Positions 46,352 through 55,085 of a stretch of DNA of 64,000 nt are shown here, in pieces. The stretch comes from Acidimicrobiia bacterium. GTDB lineage: Bacteria; Actinomycetota; Acidimicrobiia; Acidimicrobiales; Poriferisodalaceae. The stretch is taken from positions 103,624 through 167,623 of the forward strand of contig JAJEFK010000053.1 in the NCBI GenBank assembly GCA_022820505.1, in the 5' to 3' direction. The notes under the pieces are model-generated. The model was not told where the DNA came from. It did no database searches and saw only the letters and a program-made list of their open reading frames with translations. Numbering within the stretch: the first letter of the stretch is position 1; each line of letters opens with the position of its first letter. Position numbers and translations under genes: made by a program.

Positions 46352-46433
46352 CGCGGCTGCCGGCCGTCACGAGTCGTGCCTCGCCGTTCACGATGCTCGC
46401 CGCGCACTGGGGCCGCGTGGTGGCCCGACGGCG

Positions 46434-46691
46434 TCAGCTCCGCCGCTTGCGCTGGCCGTAGCGACGCTCGAAGCGCTCCACCCGGCCCGCCGTGTCCACG
46501 ATCTTCATCTGGCCGGTGAAGAAGGGATGGCTGGCGCTGGACAGCTCAACGTTGGCCAGCGGGTACGTGTTGCCGTCTGTCCATTCGATCGTGTCGCTGG
46601 TCTCGATGGTGGACTGCGTCAGGAAGGCAAAGTCGGCGCTGGCATCCCGGAAGACCACGGGCCGGTAGTTCGGATGGATGTCGCTCTTCAT
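46434..46691 (-). CDS. rpmE2: 50S ribosomal protein L31, type B
   Basis: An 85-residue L31 of the zinc-independent B type: [35 protein letters not shown] and [29 protein letters not shown]. It has no Cys at all, so the CxxC zinc site of type A is absent. AGGAAA upstream supports ATG 46691. It sits at the rho-prfA position where many actinobacteria keep rpmE. Confidence 0.94.
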   Translation of the reverse strand: MKSDIHPNYRPVVFRDASADFAFLTQSTIETSDTIEWTDGNTYPLANVELSSASHPFFTGQMKIVDTAGRVERFERRYGQRKRRS

Positions 46692-46758
46692 CGTGTTTCC
46701 TGATTCGAAGGCTCTGGGCCAATCAGCCTAAGGACTCTGGGCCTTGGCGACGAGTCGG

Positions 46759-48192
46759 TCAGCGGTGGTCGCCGAGGCTGAAGCTGCGGTCGCTGTCGAG
46801 GGCAACCTCGCCCGCGTCCAGCTCCGCCGCGCCGGGCAGGCCCTCGCCGAGCGCGATCTCCAGGTTCGCTGCCTCTCGCAGGCGTGCCGCAACGAGGTCA
46901 TCGACCTGGTTGCCGGTCGAGGTACGCGCCGTCGCCACCATCGTGATGGAACCAGCGTCTTCCAGGTTGCGGGCGCCGCCGAAGAATCTCAGCGTCGAGG
47001 TGATGGCCGCACCCACGACGTCGGTCGGCTGGTGTCTCCCGTTGCTGCCGGCCGCGTAGGCACGTGCAAGCCGTGTCAAGCCGTCGAAGAGTACGACCAC
47101 GTCGGCACCGGCCTCTGCCATGCGCTTCGTGCGCTCCAGCGTGAGCTCGGCCACCGCAAGGTGCTCCTCGGGCGGCCGGTCGAATGTCGATGCCAGAACC
47201 TCGCCCGACGTTTCCAGCCGGCGCGTCATATCAGTGACGTCTTCGGGCCGCTCCGCAATGAGCAGGACAATCAGGTGTACGTCGGGATGCCGGTCGCCGA
47301 CCGCTGTGGCCATGGACGCGATCAACGGAGATGCCGAACGCGTACCGCTCGCGGTCAGCAAGCCGCGGGATCCCAGTCCGATCAACGAGAGACGGTCGAT
47401 GGCTGCCAGAGCACCGGCACCCTGCTGGCCGGCCAGCGGCAACGCATCGGTGGGCAATACCGGCGTGAGGTCGTCGAACAGCGGTCGTTCAGGTTGCTCG
47501 GGCGGCGGCTCGCCATTGAGCGTGTCGAGACGCAGCAGTGCAGGGTTGCGCTCGCTGCGAGCGGCCGGGCGGCTGACACCGGTGATCCGGTCGCCGCGGC
47601 GCAGGTCGTACTGGCGCACCTGGCGGGCTGCGACGTAGACATCGTCGGCCGACGGCAGCGGGCCGCTGGTGCGCAGGAAGCCGTAGCCCTCGTCGCGCAG
47701 GTCGAGCAGGCCGTCGCAGTGCACGGTCTCGCCGACGATCTGCGTGTCGTCGCGCCCTCGACCGCGCCGGCGGCTCCGTCGGTTGCCTTCCTCGGCCACC
47801 GGAGCCTCGGGCGCGGCCGCCGCGGAGTCGGCTGCGTCGCCGGCTTCCCCCTCCGCTTCGGCGGCACTTTCGGTTGACGCACCCGGGTCGCCCGCAGCTG
47901 CCGGCTGTTCTGCCGGGGCCTCAGCACCGGCCCCAAGCGCGGCATCGGCCGGCGGCGCAGGCGTGCGGGTGCGCTTGGTGACCGCCGGAGCCTCGGGCGC
48001 GGCCTCGGCGCCAGCCGAGCCGTCGCCCTGTTGCTCGTCGGTGCTCGCCTCGCTCTCGGGGGCCAAGATCGCGCCGATGATGGTGTTCTTGCGGGCGCGG
48101 GGCGCCACCTCAACGCCGAGTGCTGCGGCGATCTGCAGCAGCTCGTCTCGCTCCTTGGATTCCAGCAAGGCACGATCCGGCATGTCTGACAT
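46759..48192 (-). CDS. rho: Rho homologue with degenerate ATPase site
   Basis: A 477-residue protein at the canonical rho locus. Intact parts: Rho_N helical domain (LLESKERDELLQIAAALGV, residues 10-27), acidic/Ala linker (45-135), basic patch (138-147), and the RNA-binding cold-shock fold with GYGFLRTSG (169-177), VYVAARQVRQYDLRRGD, STFDRPPEEH and Walker B VVVLFDGLTR (Asp370). Lost parts: the P-loop reads TASGTRSASP (280-289) where Rho has VAPPKAGKTM, so Gly, Lys and Thr are gone; and the protein ends about 40 residues after GNQVDDLV, lacking the arginine-finger and final helical region. ATP-driven translocation should be impossible. Start ATG 48192 with GAGG; the 180-base leader is gene-free. 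Confidence 0.88.
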   Translation of the reverse strand: MSDMPDRALLESKERDELLQIAAALGVEVAPRARKNTIIGAILAPESEASTDEQQGDGSAGAEAAPEAPAVTKRTRTPAPPADAALGAGAEAPAEQPAAAGDPGASTESAAEAEGEAGDAADSAAAAPEAPVAEEGNRRSRRRGRGRDDTQIVGETVHCDGLLDLRDEGYGFLRTSGPLPSADDVYVAARQVRQYDLRRGDRITGVSRPAARSERNPALLRLDTLNGEPPPEQPERPLFDDLTPVLPTDALPLAGQQGAGALAAIDRLSLIGLGSRGLLTASGTRSASPLIASMATAVGDRHPDVHLIVLLIAERPEDVTDMTRRLETSGEVLASTFDRPPEEHLAVAELTLERTKRMAEAGADVVVLFDGLTRLARAYAAGSNGRHQPTDVVGAAITSTLRFFGGARNLEDAGSITMVATARTSTGNQVDDLVAARLREAANLEIALGEGLPGAAELDAGEVALDSDRSFSLGDHR

Positions 48193-48372
48193 GGCTACCT
48201 CGCAAGCTTCCGCCTGCTCCCACCGCGTCCAGCGGGTGAGCGAAGTGAGTCTGTGTTTCCTGTGACAGGCCTTGTCGCCCGACCCAGCGATCCGGTCCCG
48301 CGACGCCCGAGCGAACCCTGCACTAGGGAACCGTCGATCGGCGCCGACGCTACCGCCACCCAGCCGACGCCA

Positions 48373-49770
48373 CTACTGCGCGGCAGACGTGACGAAGTCG
48401 CGGAGTGTGGCGAGGTCATTCGGGAGCGCGGTGAGGTGCTCTTCGCGATCTGCGAGAGCCGCCAGTGCCGGGGGGAGCTCGGGTTGGCGACCGGTGGCAC
48501 TGAGCACTGCTTCGCCGAACTTGGCGGGGTGCGCGGTGGACATCACGGCGATCGGCGTGGTCCAACCGCCAGTGGGAGCATCGCGTCGTGCCACGGTGAG
48601 TGCTACCGCCGTGTGAGGGTCGATGAGGCGACCGTCGGCCTCGTTCACTGCTGCGATGGTGGCCGACGCTTCGTCTTCGGCGGCCGAGCCGGCATCGAAG
48701 CCTGCACGCAGGCCTGCCAGCACTTCTGGCGTCAGTGCGAGCGAGTTCTCGGCCCGGAAGCGGGCCATGTCGGCAGCCAGTGCAGCACCTCGCCGGTCCC
48801 CCAGCTCGAACAGCAGCCGCTCGAAGTTGCTCGACACCTGGATGTCCATCGCCGGGCTGGTGGAAGGACAAACCTCGCTGATCGACATCTCACCGGTGCG
48901 GTAGGTGCGAGCCAGGATGTCGTTGTGGTTGGTGGCCACCACCAGCCGGTCGATGGGCAGACCCATGCGCCGGGCCACGTCGCCCGCAAGGACGTTGCCG
49001 AAGTTGCCGGTCGGCACGCAGAACGAGGCGGCCCGCTCGGGAGCGCCGAGTCTGACTGCCGTCGTCACGTAGTAGACGGTCTGCGCCGCGACACGCGCCC
49101 AGTTGATGCTGTTCACCGCGCCCAGCCGCATCCGCTCGCGGAATGGCCGATCGGCAAACAGGGCCTTCACCAAGTCCTGGCAGTCGTCGAACGTGCCGTC
49201 GATGGCCACGTTGTGGATGTTGAGGCTGTCCACCGTGGTCATCTGGCGTCGCTGGATCTCGGTGACCCGGCCGGCGGGGTGCAGCATCACCAGCTCGATG
49301 CCCGCCCGGTCCCGGCATGCTTCGATCGCGGCAGACCCGGTGTCTCCGGAGGTAGCTCCCACGACGGTCATGAAGCTGGCGCGCCGGGCCAGTTCGTGCT
49401 CGAACAGCCTCCCCAGCAGCTGCAGGGCGACATCCTTGAACGACAGCGTCGGCCCCCAGAAAAGCTCCACCAAGTGCTCGCCGGCCGCCAGCGCGCTGAG
49501 GGGAACAACGTCGGAGTGGGTGAACGTGGCGTAGGCGTCCTGCACCAGCGGCGCCAGGTCGTCGACGCTCAGCGACGGCGCCACGAACGGCGCCAGCACC
49601 CGCGTCGCCACCTCGTGGTACTCGAGTCCGGCAAAGTCCCGAAGATCGCTCGCGCTGAGCGCGGGGAACTCGCGAGGCACATACAGTCCGCCGTCGGCGG
49701 CGAGGCCTTCGAGCAGCACATCGCCGAAGTCCAAGACCGGGGCGTCGCCCCGGGTGCTCACATAGCGCAC
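48373..49770 (-). CDS. thrC: Threonine synthase
   Basis: A 465-residue PLP enzyme turning O-phosphohomoserine into threonine. It begins YVSTRGDAPVLDFGDVLLEGLAADGGLYVP, carries the PLP lysine in WGPTLSFKDVALQLLG, GATSGDTGSAAIEA and VPTGNFGNVLAG. It is the longer E. coli/yeast-type ThrC rather than the 350-residue actinobacterial form. The GTG start lies 24 bases after hom. Confidence 0.95.
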   Translation of the reverse strand: MRYVSTRGDAPVLDFGDVLLEGLAADGGLYVPREFPALSASDLRDFAGLEYHEVATRVLAPFVAPSLSVDDLAPLVQDAYATFTHSDVVPLSALAAGEHLVELFWGPTLSFKDVALQLLGRLFEHELARRASFMTVVGATSGDTGSAAIEACRDRAGIELVMLHPAGRVTEIQRRQMTTVDSLNIHNVAIDGTFDDCQDLVKALFADRPFRERMRLGAVNSINWARVAAQTVYYVTTAVRLGAPERAASFCVPTGNFGNVLAGDVARRMGLPIDRLVVATNHNDILARTYRTGEMSISEVCPSTSPAMDIQVSSNFERLLFELGDRRGAALAADMARFRAENSLALTPEVLAGLRAGFDAGSAAEDEASATIAAVNEADGRLIDPHTAVALTVARRDAPTGGWTTPIAVMSTAHPAKFGEAVLSATGRQPELPPALAALADREEHLTALPNDLATLRDFVTSAAQ

Positions 49771-49794
49771 GGAAGCCTCGGCCTATCCCAGCGG

Positions 49795-51138
49795 CTATTC
49801 GCCGATTACCCGGATCGCGTTGCCGATACGCCGCACCGCGTCGAGATCGCGCACGTCCCGCAGTGTGGAGGCCACGTCGGCTTCGCGGGCGCGGTGGGTG
49901 ATGAACTCCAGGTGAGCGATGTCGTCGGCTGCCCCTGCCCGAGTGGTCTGCTCGACCGAGCGGATCGACACACCGTGCTCGCCGAACACGCCGGCCACCG
50001 CAGCAAGTACGCCGGGCTTGTCGGTGACGTCGAATTGCAGGTGATAGGCGGTGTAGGTCTCGTCGATGGGCCGCAATCGCGCGGCGGTGAGCGGGCCGAA
50101 CCCGTCGCACACCCCCCGGCGCAGGTTCTGCGAGACGGTGATGAGATCGCCCAACATTGCGCTGGCAGTCGGGAACCCGCCAGCACCGCGCCCGTACAGC
50201 ATCAGGTCCTCGACAGCCTCGCCTTCCAAGAAGACCGCGTTGAAGGCATCACGCACCGAGGCCAGCGGGTGGTCGATCGGCACCATTGCGGGGTGCACCC
50301 GCACGGCGATCTCGCCGTTCTGACGCTCGGCCACGGCGAGCAGCTTGATGACGTGGCCCATGCGGGCGGCTGCTGCGATGTCGCCCTTGCCGATGCCGCT
50401 GATGCCCTCCTGATAGACGTCGCCGGCCACGACCTTGGCGCCGAACGCCGTCATGGCCAGGATCGCCGCTTTGGCACCCGCGTCGAAGCCCTCCACGTCA
50501 GCGGTCGGATCGGCCTCGGCGTAGCCCAGCCGCTGCGCCTCGCCCAGTACATCGGCGTAGTCGGCCCCGTCCTCGGTCATGCGGGTGAGGATGTAGTTGG
50601 TGGTGCCGTTCACGATGCCCATCACGCGGGTAATGCGCTCACCGATGAGCGAGTTGCGCAGCACGCCGATGAGGGGGATGCCGCCCGCGACAGCCGCCTC
50701 GAACGCCAGGTCGACGCTCTGGGCAGCAGCCAATGCGAACAGCTCCTCGCCGACGTTGGCGATGAGCTCCTTGTTGGCCGTCACGACCGGCTTGCCTGCA
50801 CCGAGCGCGGCGCTGACCAAGTGCCGGGCCGGCTCGATGCCGCCCATCGCCTCCACGACGACGTCCACATCGTCGGCCACCACCAGCGACTCGCTGTCGC
50901 GGGTCAGCACGCCGTCGGGCAACTCCACCGTTCGCTCAGCACTGAGATTGCGGACTGCGACCCGGGCGACTTCGAAGTCCAGCCCGGTGCGGCTTGCCAG
51001 GTGCGCTGCATCGCGCCGCAGGATCGCAACGAGCGCAGCGCCCACGTTTCCGCAGCCCAGGATGCCGACGCGCAGCGGCCGCGTCTCACCCGCATCGGCG
51101 GTGAGAGGAGGTGCGGGCTCGGCAGCGGCTTCAGGCAC
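49795..51138 (-). CDS. hom: Homoserine dehydrogenase
   Basis: A 447-residue NAD(P)-dependent enzyme of the aspartate pathway. It shows VGILGCGNVGAAL, VVTANKELIA, the catalytic segment AAVAGGIPLIGVL, MGIVNGTTNYIL and LGYAEADPTADVEGFDAGAK. The C-terminal ACT domain (FDVTDKPGVLAAVAGVFGEHGVSIRSVEQ) probably senses threonine. The GTG start is 89 bases after lysA, in the same operon as thrC. Confidence 0.97.
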   Translation of the reverse strand: MPEAAAEPAPPLTADAGETRPLRVGILGCGNVGAALVAILRRDAAHLASRTGLDFEVARVAVRNLSAERTVELPDGVLTRDSESLVVADDVDVVVEAMGGIEPARHLVSAALGAGKPVVTANKELIANVGEELFALAAAQSVDLAFEAAVAGGIPLIGVLRNSLIGERITRVMGIVNGTTNYILTRMTEDGADYADVLGEAQRLGYAEADPTADVEGFDAGAKAAILAMTAFGAKVVAGDVYQEGISGIGKGDIAAAARMGHVIKLLAVAERQNGEIAVRVHPAMVPIDHPLASVRDAFNAVFLEGEAVEDLMLYGRGAGGFPTASAMLGDLITVSQNLRRGVCDGFGPLTAARLRPIDETYTAYHLQFDVTDKPGVLAAVAGVFGEHGVSIRSVEQTTRAGAADDIAHLEFITHRAREADVASTLRDVRDLDAVRRIGNAIRVIGE

Positions 51139-51227
51139 GGCCGAAACGGTACCGCCAGCACACCGACACGCCCGCAGCGTTTTCGGCGACGCCTGTCCCG
51201 ACGAGGTTGCTCAGAGGGTGTCGAATA

Positions 51228-52604
51228 TCAGAGAACGTCGAGGGCGAGCATGTCGTCGACGGTCTCGCGGCGGATGACGAGCTGGGCGTCGCCGCCGGCT
51301 GCGAAGACGACAGCCGGGCGGCCGATGCGGTTGTAGGGAGCACCCATCGAGTAGCCGTACGCGCCGGTGACCGGGGTGGCGATGAGGTCGCCCGTGGCAA
51401 TGCCGTCGGGGACCGGGGCCGAGCGCACGATCACGTCGCCCGACTCGCAGTGCTTGCCCACCAGCCGCACCCGGTCGGGACGGGGCTCACCGGCACGAGC
51501 TGGCATGAATGCGGTGTAGTCGCTGCCGTAGAGCATCGGGCGCGGGTTGTCGCCGTAGCCACCGTCGACCGCGACATACGTCCGCACGCCCGGCACCTCC
51601 TTGATGCTTCCCACCGTGTAGAGCGTGACCGCGGCCGCTGCCGCGATGGCACGTCCGGGCTCGGCCACCAGACGGGCTTCGAAGCCGTAGCGCTTGCTGA
51701 GCGATCGCCAGCGCTCACGCAGCGTCGCGCCCCATTCGGCGATGGTGGGCGCCTCCTCCGATTCGACGTACGCGACCCCGAGTCCCCCGCCGATCGACAG
51801 CTCATCGAAGCAGCCGGCGGCCGGACCGCCTTCACCGAACAGCGGTGCTGCGAACTCGGCGACGACATCGAGCGCCCTGGCCAGGCTCTCCACGCGGAAC
51901 ACCTGGCTGCCGATATGGCAGTGGATGCCCACGAGCTCGATCGACGACATCGCAGCCGCACGTTCAACGGCGGCAATCGCAACGCCTTGGCCGATGTCGA
52001 AGCCGAACTTGGAGTCGGCTTGCCCGGTCGAGATGTACTCGTGCGTCTCGGCCCGGACACCCGGCGTCACACGCAGCAGGACCCGCGGCACTGCCCCATC
52101 GGCACGGTGCAGCTCATCGAGGCGGTCCAGCTCGGCGGCCGAGTCGACCACGATGCGGCCCACGCCTGCTTCGCGCGCCATCGCCAGCTCGGCAACCGAC
52201 TTGTTGTTGCCGTGCAGCACGACGCGCTGCGCCACATCGCCGTCGAAGGCCCGCAGAACCGTCTGCAGCTCGCCACCGCTGGCGACGTCGATATCCATGC
52301 CCTCGGAGATCGCGAGCCGGGCCATGGCGGCGCACAGGAAGGCCTTGGCGGCATAGGCCGCTCCCCCGTCGAAGGCCCCCACGGCCTCGCGGCAGCGGGC
52401 GCGCAGGTGCGCCTCGTCGTACACGAACAGCGGCGTGCCGAATTCGGCGGCGAGGTCGACGAGGTCGCAGCCACCCAGGTGCAGATGCCCCTGCTCTGAA
52501 ACGCGAGCGGTGTCGGGGAGCAGGCGCAGCGGGATCGGGCCGCCGGGATCGTCGCCGGTCGCCCCGCCCTCAGCGGCTGCGGCGTTGTGCGGTTCAGTAG
52601 TCAT
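51228..52604 (-). CDS. lysA: Diaminopimelate decarboxylase
   Basis: A 458-residue PLP fold-type III enzyme making lysine from meso-DAP. It shows TPLFVYDEAHLRAR, the PLP lysine in AYAAKAFLCAAMARL, GIHCHIGSQVF, SIGGGLGVAYV, AEPGRAI and the substrate-binding KHCESGD and GAYGYSM. The ATG at 52604 lies 21 bases after argS; argS-lysA-hom-thrC is a common actinobacterial order. Confidence 0.97.
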   Translation of the reverse strand: MTTEPHNAAAAEGGATGDDPGGPIPLRLLPDTARVSEQGHLHLGGCDLVDLAAEFGTPLFVYDEAHLRARCREAVGAFDGGAAYAAKAFLCAAMARLAISEGMDIDVASGGELQTVLRAFDGDVAQRVVLHGNNKSVAELAMAREAGVGRIVVDSAAELDRLDELHRADGAVPRVLLRVTPGVRAETHEYISTGQADSKFGFDIGQGVAIAAVERAAAMSSIELVGIHCHIGSQVFRVESLARALDVVAEFAAPLFGEGGPAAGCFDELSIGGGLGVAYVESEEAPTIAEWGATLRERWRSLSKRYGFEARLVAEPGRAIAAAAAVTLYTVGSIKEVPGVRTYVAVDGGYGDNPRPMLYGSDYTAFMPARAGEPRPDRVRLVGKHCESGDVIVRSAPVPDGIATGDLIATPVTGAYGYSMGAPYNRIGRPAVVFAAGGDAQLVIRRETVDDMLALDVL

Positions 52605-52625
52605 CGCCGGACCGTCGCTTCCCGC

Positions 52626-54293
52626 TCACATCGCTTCGGGCGCGTCCACGCCGAGCAGGTCGAGGCCGATCGCCAAGCCGATGCGCGTGCCCTCGGTGAG
52701 GCAGAGCCGGGCGTCTCGCACCTCCGGCGGCACATCGCTGTGCAGGATCGGGCAGTCGTGGTAGAAGCCGTGGAACGCAGCCGCCAAGTCGCGCACCCAG
52801 GTCGTCACCTTGTGCGGCGCTCGCTCTCGGAGCGCGATCTCCACCACCGACGGCAGCACTTCGAGTGCCCGCAGGAGCGCCAGTTCCCGATCGCCGGTGA
52901 GCGGGGAGAGATCGGTGCCCGCCGGCGGCCGGGGGGCAACGCCGTCGGCTTCAGCGCGACGGGCAACCGATGCGATGCGAGCGTGCGCGTATTGCACGTA
53001 GAAGACCGGGTTCTCCGCAGCCTGCGCCGAGAGCAGGTCGATGTCGATGGTCTGGCGCGAATCGATCGACTGCAGCAGGAACGCGAAACGCGCCACGTCG
53101 GGACCCACCGCGTCGATGAGCTCGCGCACCTCCACCATGGTGCCGGTGCGCTTGGACAGCTCGATGGCCTGACCGTCGCGCACGAGGGTCACGTTCTGGC
53201 CGACGATGGCCTCATAGGACTCGGCGGGATGCCCGAGCATCTGCATGGCCGCCGCAATGCGCGGCACGTACCCATGGTGATCGGCGCCCAGCACGTCGAT
53301 GACGCGATCACCACGGCCGAACTTGGCGTGGTGGTAGGCGATGTCGGGCACGAAGTACGTGGGCTCGCCGTCGCTGCGACGCAAGACCCGGTCCTTGGCG
53401 TCGTCGAACTCGCTGGTCGCTAGCCAGACGGCGCCGTCCTGTTCGTACACCCGCCCTGCCTCTCGAAGCCGCTCGATGACATCGTCCATGGCGCCCGAAT
53501 CCACGAGCGATGCCTCGCTCTGCCAGCGGTCGAAACCCACATTCATGGCCGCCAGTGACTCCGCAACATCGCGCAATGCCCGCTCGCGGCCCCACGATGC
53601 CGCAAGGGCGGTGCCGCCCCGGGCCTCAAGGGCAGCCAGAGGACCTGAGTCACCAGCAGCGCGGTCTGCCTCAAGCTCGACGGCCAACTCGTTCGCCCAC
53701 TCGGTGACGTACTCGCCGTGATAGCCATCGTCGGGCACCGGTTCGCCGGCCAAGCGAGCCACCAGCGACCGTCCGAACAGGTCCATCTGCGCGCCGCGGT
53801 CGTTGACGTAGTACTCGGTGACGGTGGCGTAGCCGCAGCGGCGGAACAGGCGGGCGAGGCTGTCGCCGAAAGCGCCCCAGCGACCGCCGCCAGCGTGCAA
53901 TGGACCGGTGGGATTGGCAGAGACGAACTCCAGGTCGACGGTCTGCCCGCTGCCGATGTCGCTGCATGCGTACCCGTCGACTCCCTCCCGCAAGACCTCG
54001 GCCAGCACTTCGTGCAGCCATGACGGCGCCAGATGCATGTTCACGAACCCGGGCCCGGCCACCTCGGTCCGGTCGAGATGCGGCAAGCCGGCACCGTCGA
54101 GCTCCGCGGCGAGTTGCTGGGCCAGCTCGCAAGGCGCCAACCCCGCTCCCTTCGCGCTCACCAATGCGGCGTTGGTCGACCAGTCGCCGTGATCGGCGCG
54201 AGCCGGGCGTTCGAGGCCGATGCGCGACGGTTCGGCGTCGACGCCGAGGCGCGTCAACGCTGCCGAGATAGCGCCTGTCAGCGCTGCTTCCAT
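52626..54293 (-). CDS. argS: Arginyl-tRNA synthetase
   Basis: A 555-residue class I synthetase. It shows FVNMHLAPSWL, SANPTGPLHAGGGRW (HIGH region with Gly instead of the second His), GDSLARLFRRCGY, DLLSAQAAENPVFYVQYAHARI and ELSKRTGTMV in place of KMSKS. The HxGG variant is also known in mycobacterial ArgRS. ATG 54293 is chosen since GGAG lies 8 bases upstream; two GTG codons precede it. It heads the 22-gene minus-strand run, and tRNA-Arg is its divergent neighbour. Confidence 0.96.
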   Translation of the reverse strand: MEAALTGAISAALTRLGVDAEPSRIGLERPARADHGDWSTNAALVSAKGAGLAPCELAQQLAAELDGAGLPHLDRTEVAGPGFVNMHLAPSWLHEVLAEVLREGVDGYACSDIGSGQTVDLEFVSANPTGPLHAGGGRWGAFGDSLARLFRRCGYATVTEYYVNDRGAQMDLFGRSLVARLAGEPVPDDGYHGEYVTEWANELAVELEADRAAGDSGPLAALEARGGTALAASWGRERALRDVAESLAAMNVGFDRWQSEASLVDSGAMDDVIERLREAGRVYEQDGAVWLATSEFDDAKDRVLRRSDGEPTYFVPDIAYHHAKFGRGDRVIDVLGADHHGYVPRIAAAMQMLGHPAESYEAIVGQNVTLVRDGQAIELSKRTGTMVEVRELIDAVGPDVARFAFLLQSIDSRQTIDIDLLSAQAAENPVFYVQYAHARIASVARRAEADGVAPRPPAGTDLSPLTGDRELALLRALEVLPSVVEIALRERAPHKVTTWVRDLAAAFHGFYHDCPILHSDVPPEVRDARLCLTEGTRIGLAIGLDLLGVDAPEAM

Positions 54294-54449
54294 CACCACA
54301 GCTCCATCACCGAAGCGAACCTATCCCTGCCGGATGCCGAACCTCGGGACAATTTTGGGCACCAGCCCGATGCTCGTCGCCGGAGCGGGGCGCGACGGCG
54401 GTCGGTAGCTTGACCGGTCGGTGAGCCCCGGCAACCGTCCGGGCGTGCA

Positions 54450-54521
54450 GCCCTCGTAGCTCAGGGGATAGAGCAGTGGCCTCCGGAGCCATGTGCGCAG
54501 GTTCGAATCCTGCCGAGGGCG
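54450..54521 (+). tRNA. tRNA-Arg (anticodon CCG)
   Basis: A complete cloverleaf of 72 bases: acceptor GCCCTCG/CGAGGGC, D stem GCTC/GAGC, anticodon stem GTGGC/GCCAT with loop CTCCGGA (anticodon CCG, codon CGG), variable GTGC and T arm GCAGG-TTCGAAT-CCTGC. CCA is not encoded. It is adjacent to and divergent from argS. Confidence 0.97.
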
Positions 54522-54565
54522 CTGCGCCGGCACCATGTCGACGTGCTGGCTGCGCCGGCACCATG
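54521..54565 (+). repeat. 17-bp direct repeat after tRNA-Arg
   Basis: GCTGCGCCGGCACCATG occurs at 54521-54537 and again at 54549-54565, the first copy beginning at the tRNA discriminator base. It could be a processing or termination feature, or a trace of local duplication. Confidence 0.7.
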
Positions 54566-54579
54566 CCGGCTGTGGGCGC

Positions 54580-54996
54580 TCAAGCTGTGGCGGACCAGCC
54601 AGTCAGCTCGGTGCGCTGGATGACGATGGCGGCGCCGACGGGCGGCTCGGCGGCGTACTGCGGGTAGCGCTTGCACAACAGCTCGATCGCATGCCGGTGC
54701 TGTGCACCCTCGGTGTGCACCGCAGCGCGCCCACGCAGGCGCACCCACCACAGGCGCTCCCAGTCTGTGTCGTCGTAGTGCTCGATCAGCATCGTGACCT
54801 CAGGGAAGCGCCGAACATTGTCGAGCCGCTTGAGGTCCATGGTCGTCTTGGGCTTGTGGTCGACCGCCGTCACCACCACGTCGTCCTCGAACGCATAGGT
54901 GCACGGCACCAGGTCGACGCGACCGTCGGACCGGATCGTCGCGAGGGTCGCCACCCGTCCCTGCTCGAGCAGCTCCAGCAGTTCAGCCTCTGTCAC
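54580..54996 (-). CDS. PPOX-class probable F420-dependent oxidoreductase
   Basis: A 138-residue split-beta-barrel (pyridoxamine-phosphate-oxidase-like) protein of the actinobacterial F420-binding type. It begins LLEQGRVATLATIRSDGRVDLVPC, followed by VVTAVDHKPKTTMDLKRLDNVRRFPEVTMLIEHYDDTDWERLWWVRLRGRA, matching the group often labelled as TIGR03668. The cofactor is F420 or FMN; the substrate is unknown. The GTG start lies 89 bases from the divergent FrhB-family gene, a second F420-linked protein. Confidence 0.85.
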   Translation of the reverse strand: MTEAELLELLEQGRVATLATIRSDGRVDLVPCTYAFEDDVVVTAVDHKPKTTMDLKRLDNVRRFPEVTMLIEHYDDTDWERLWWVRLRGRAAVHTEGAQHRHAIELLCKRYPQYAAEPPVGAAIVIQRTELTGWSATA

Positions 54997-55073
54997 GGCG
55001 CGCCACCCTAGAGCCCTGAGCAGCGGTTTCAGCTACCGGGCAATCGACCCGCAGCGCTACGGGGGACCTGACG

Positions 55074-55079
55074 TAGCCT
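55074..55079 (+). promoter_or_regulatory. -10 element of a probable leaderless promoter
   Basis: TAGCCT followed by GTGGCC and then ATG 55086 repeats the TANNNT-N6-start spacing seen before the atp operon. There is no Shine-Dalgarno sequence. Confidence 0.55.
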
Positions 55080-55085
55080 GTGGCC

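Noticed and set aside
46759..48192. Explaining the odd Rho as a frameshift or sequencing error
   Set aside because: Sequence on both sides of the altered P-loop stays Rho-like in the same frame, with Walker B intact, so no shift is needed; the changes are substitutions plus a shortened C-terminus.
48253..51336. A 1,027-residue open frame on the plus strand opposite thrC and hom
   Set aside because: It is exactly antisense to two well-supported genes, its His/Arg-rich sequence matches no family, and long antisense frames are expected in DNA this GC-rich.
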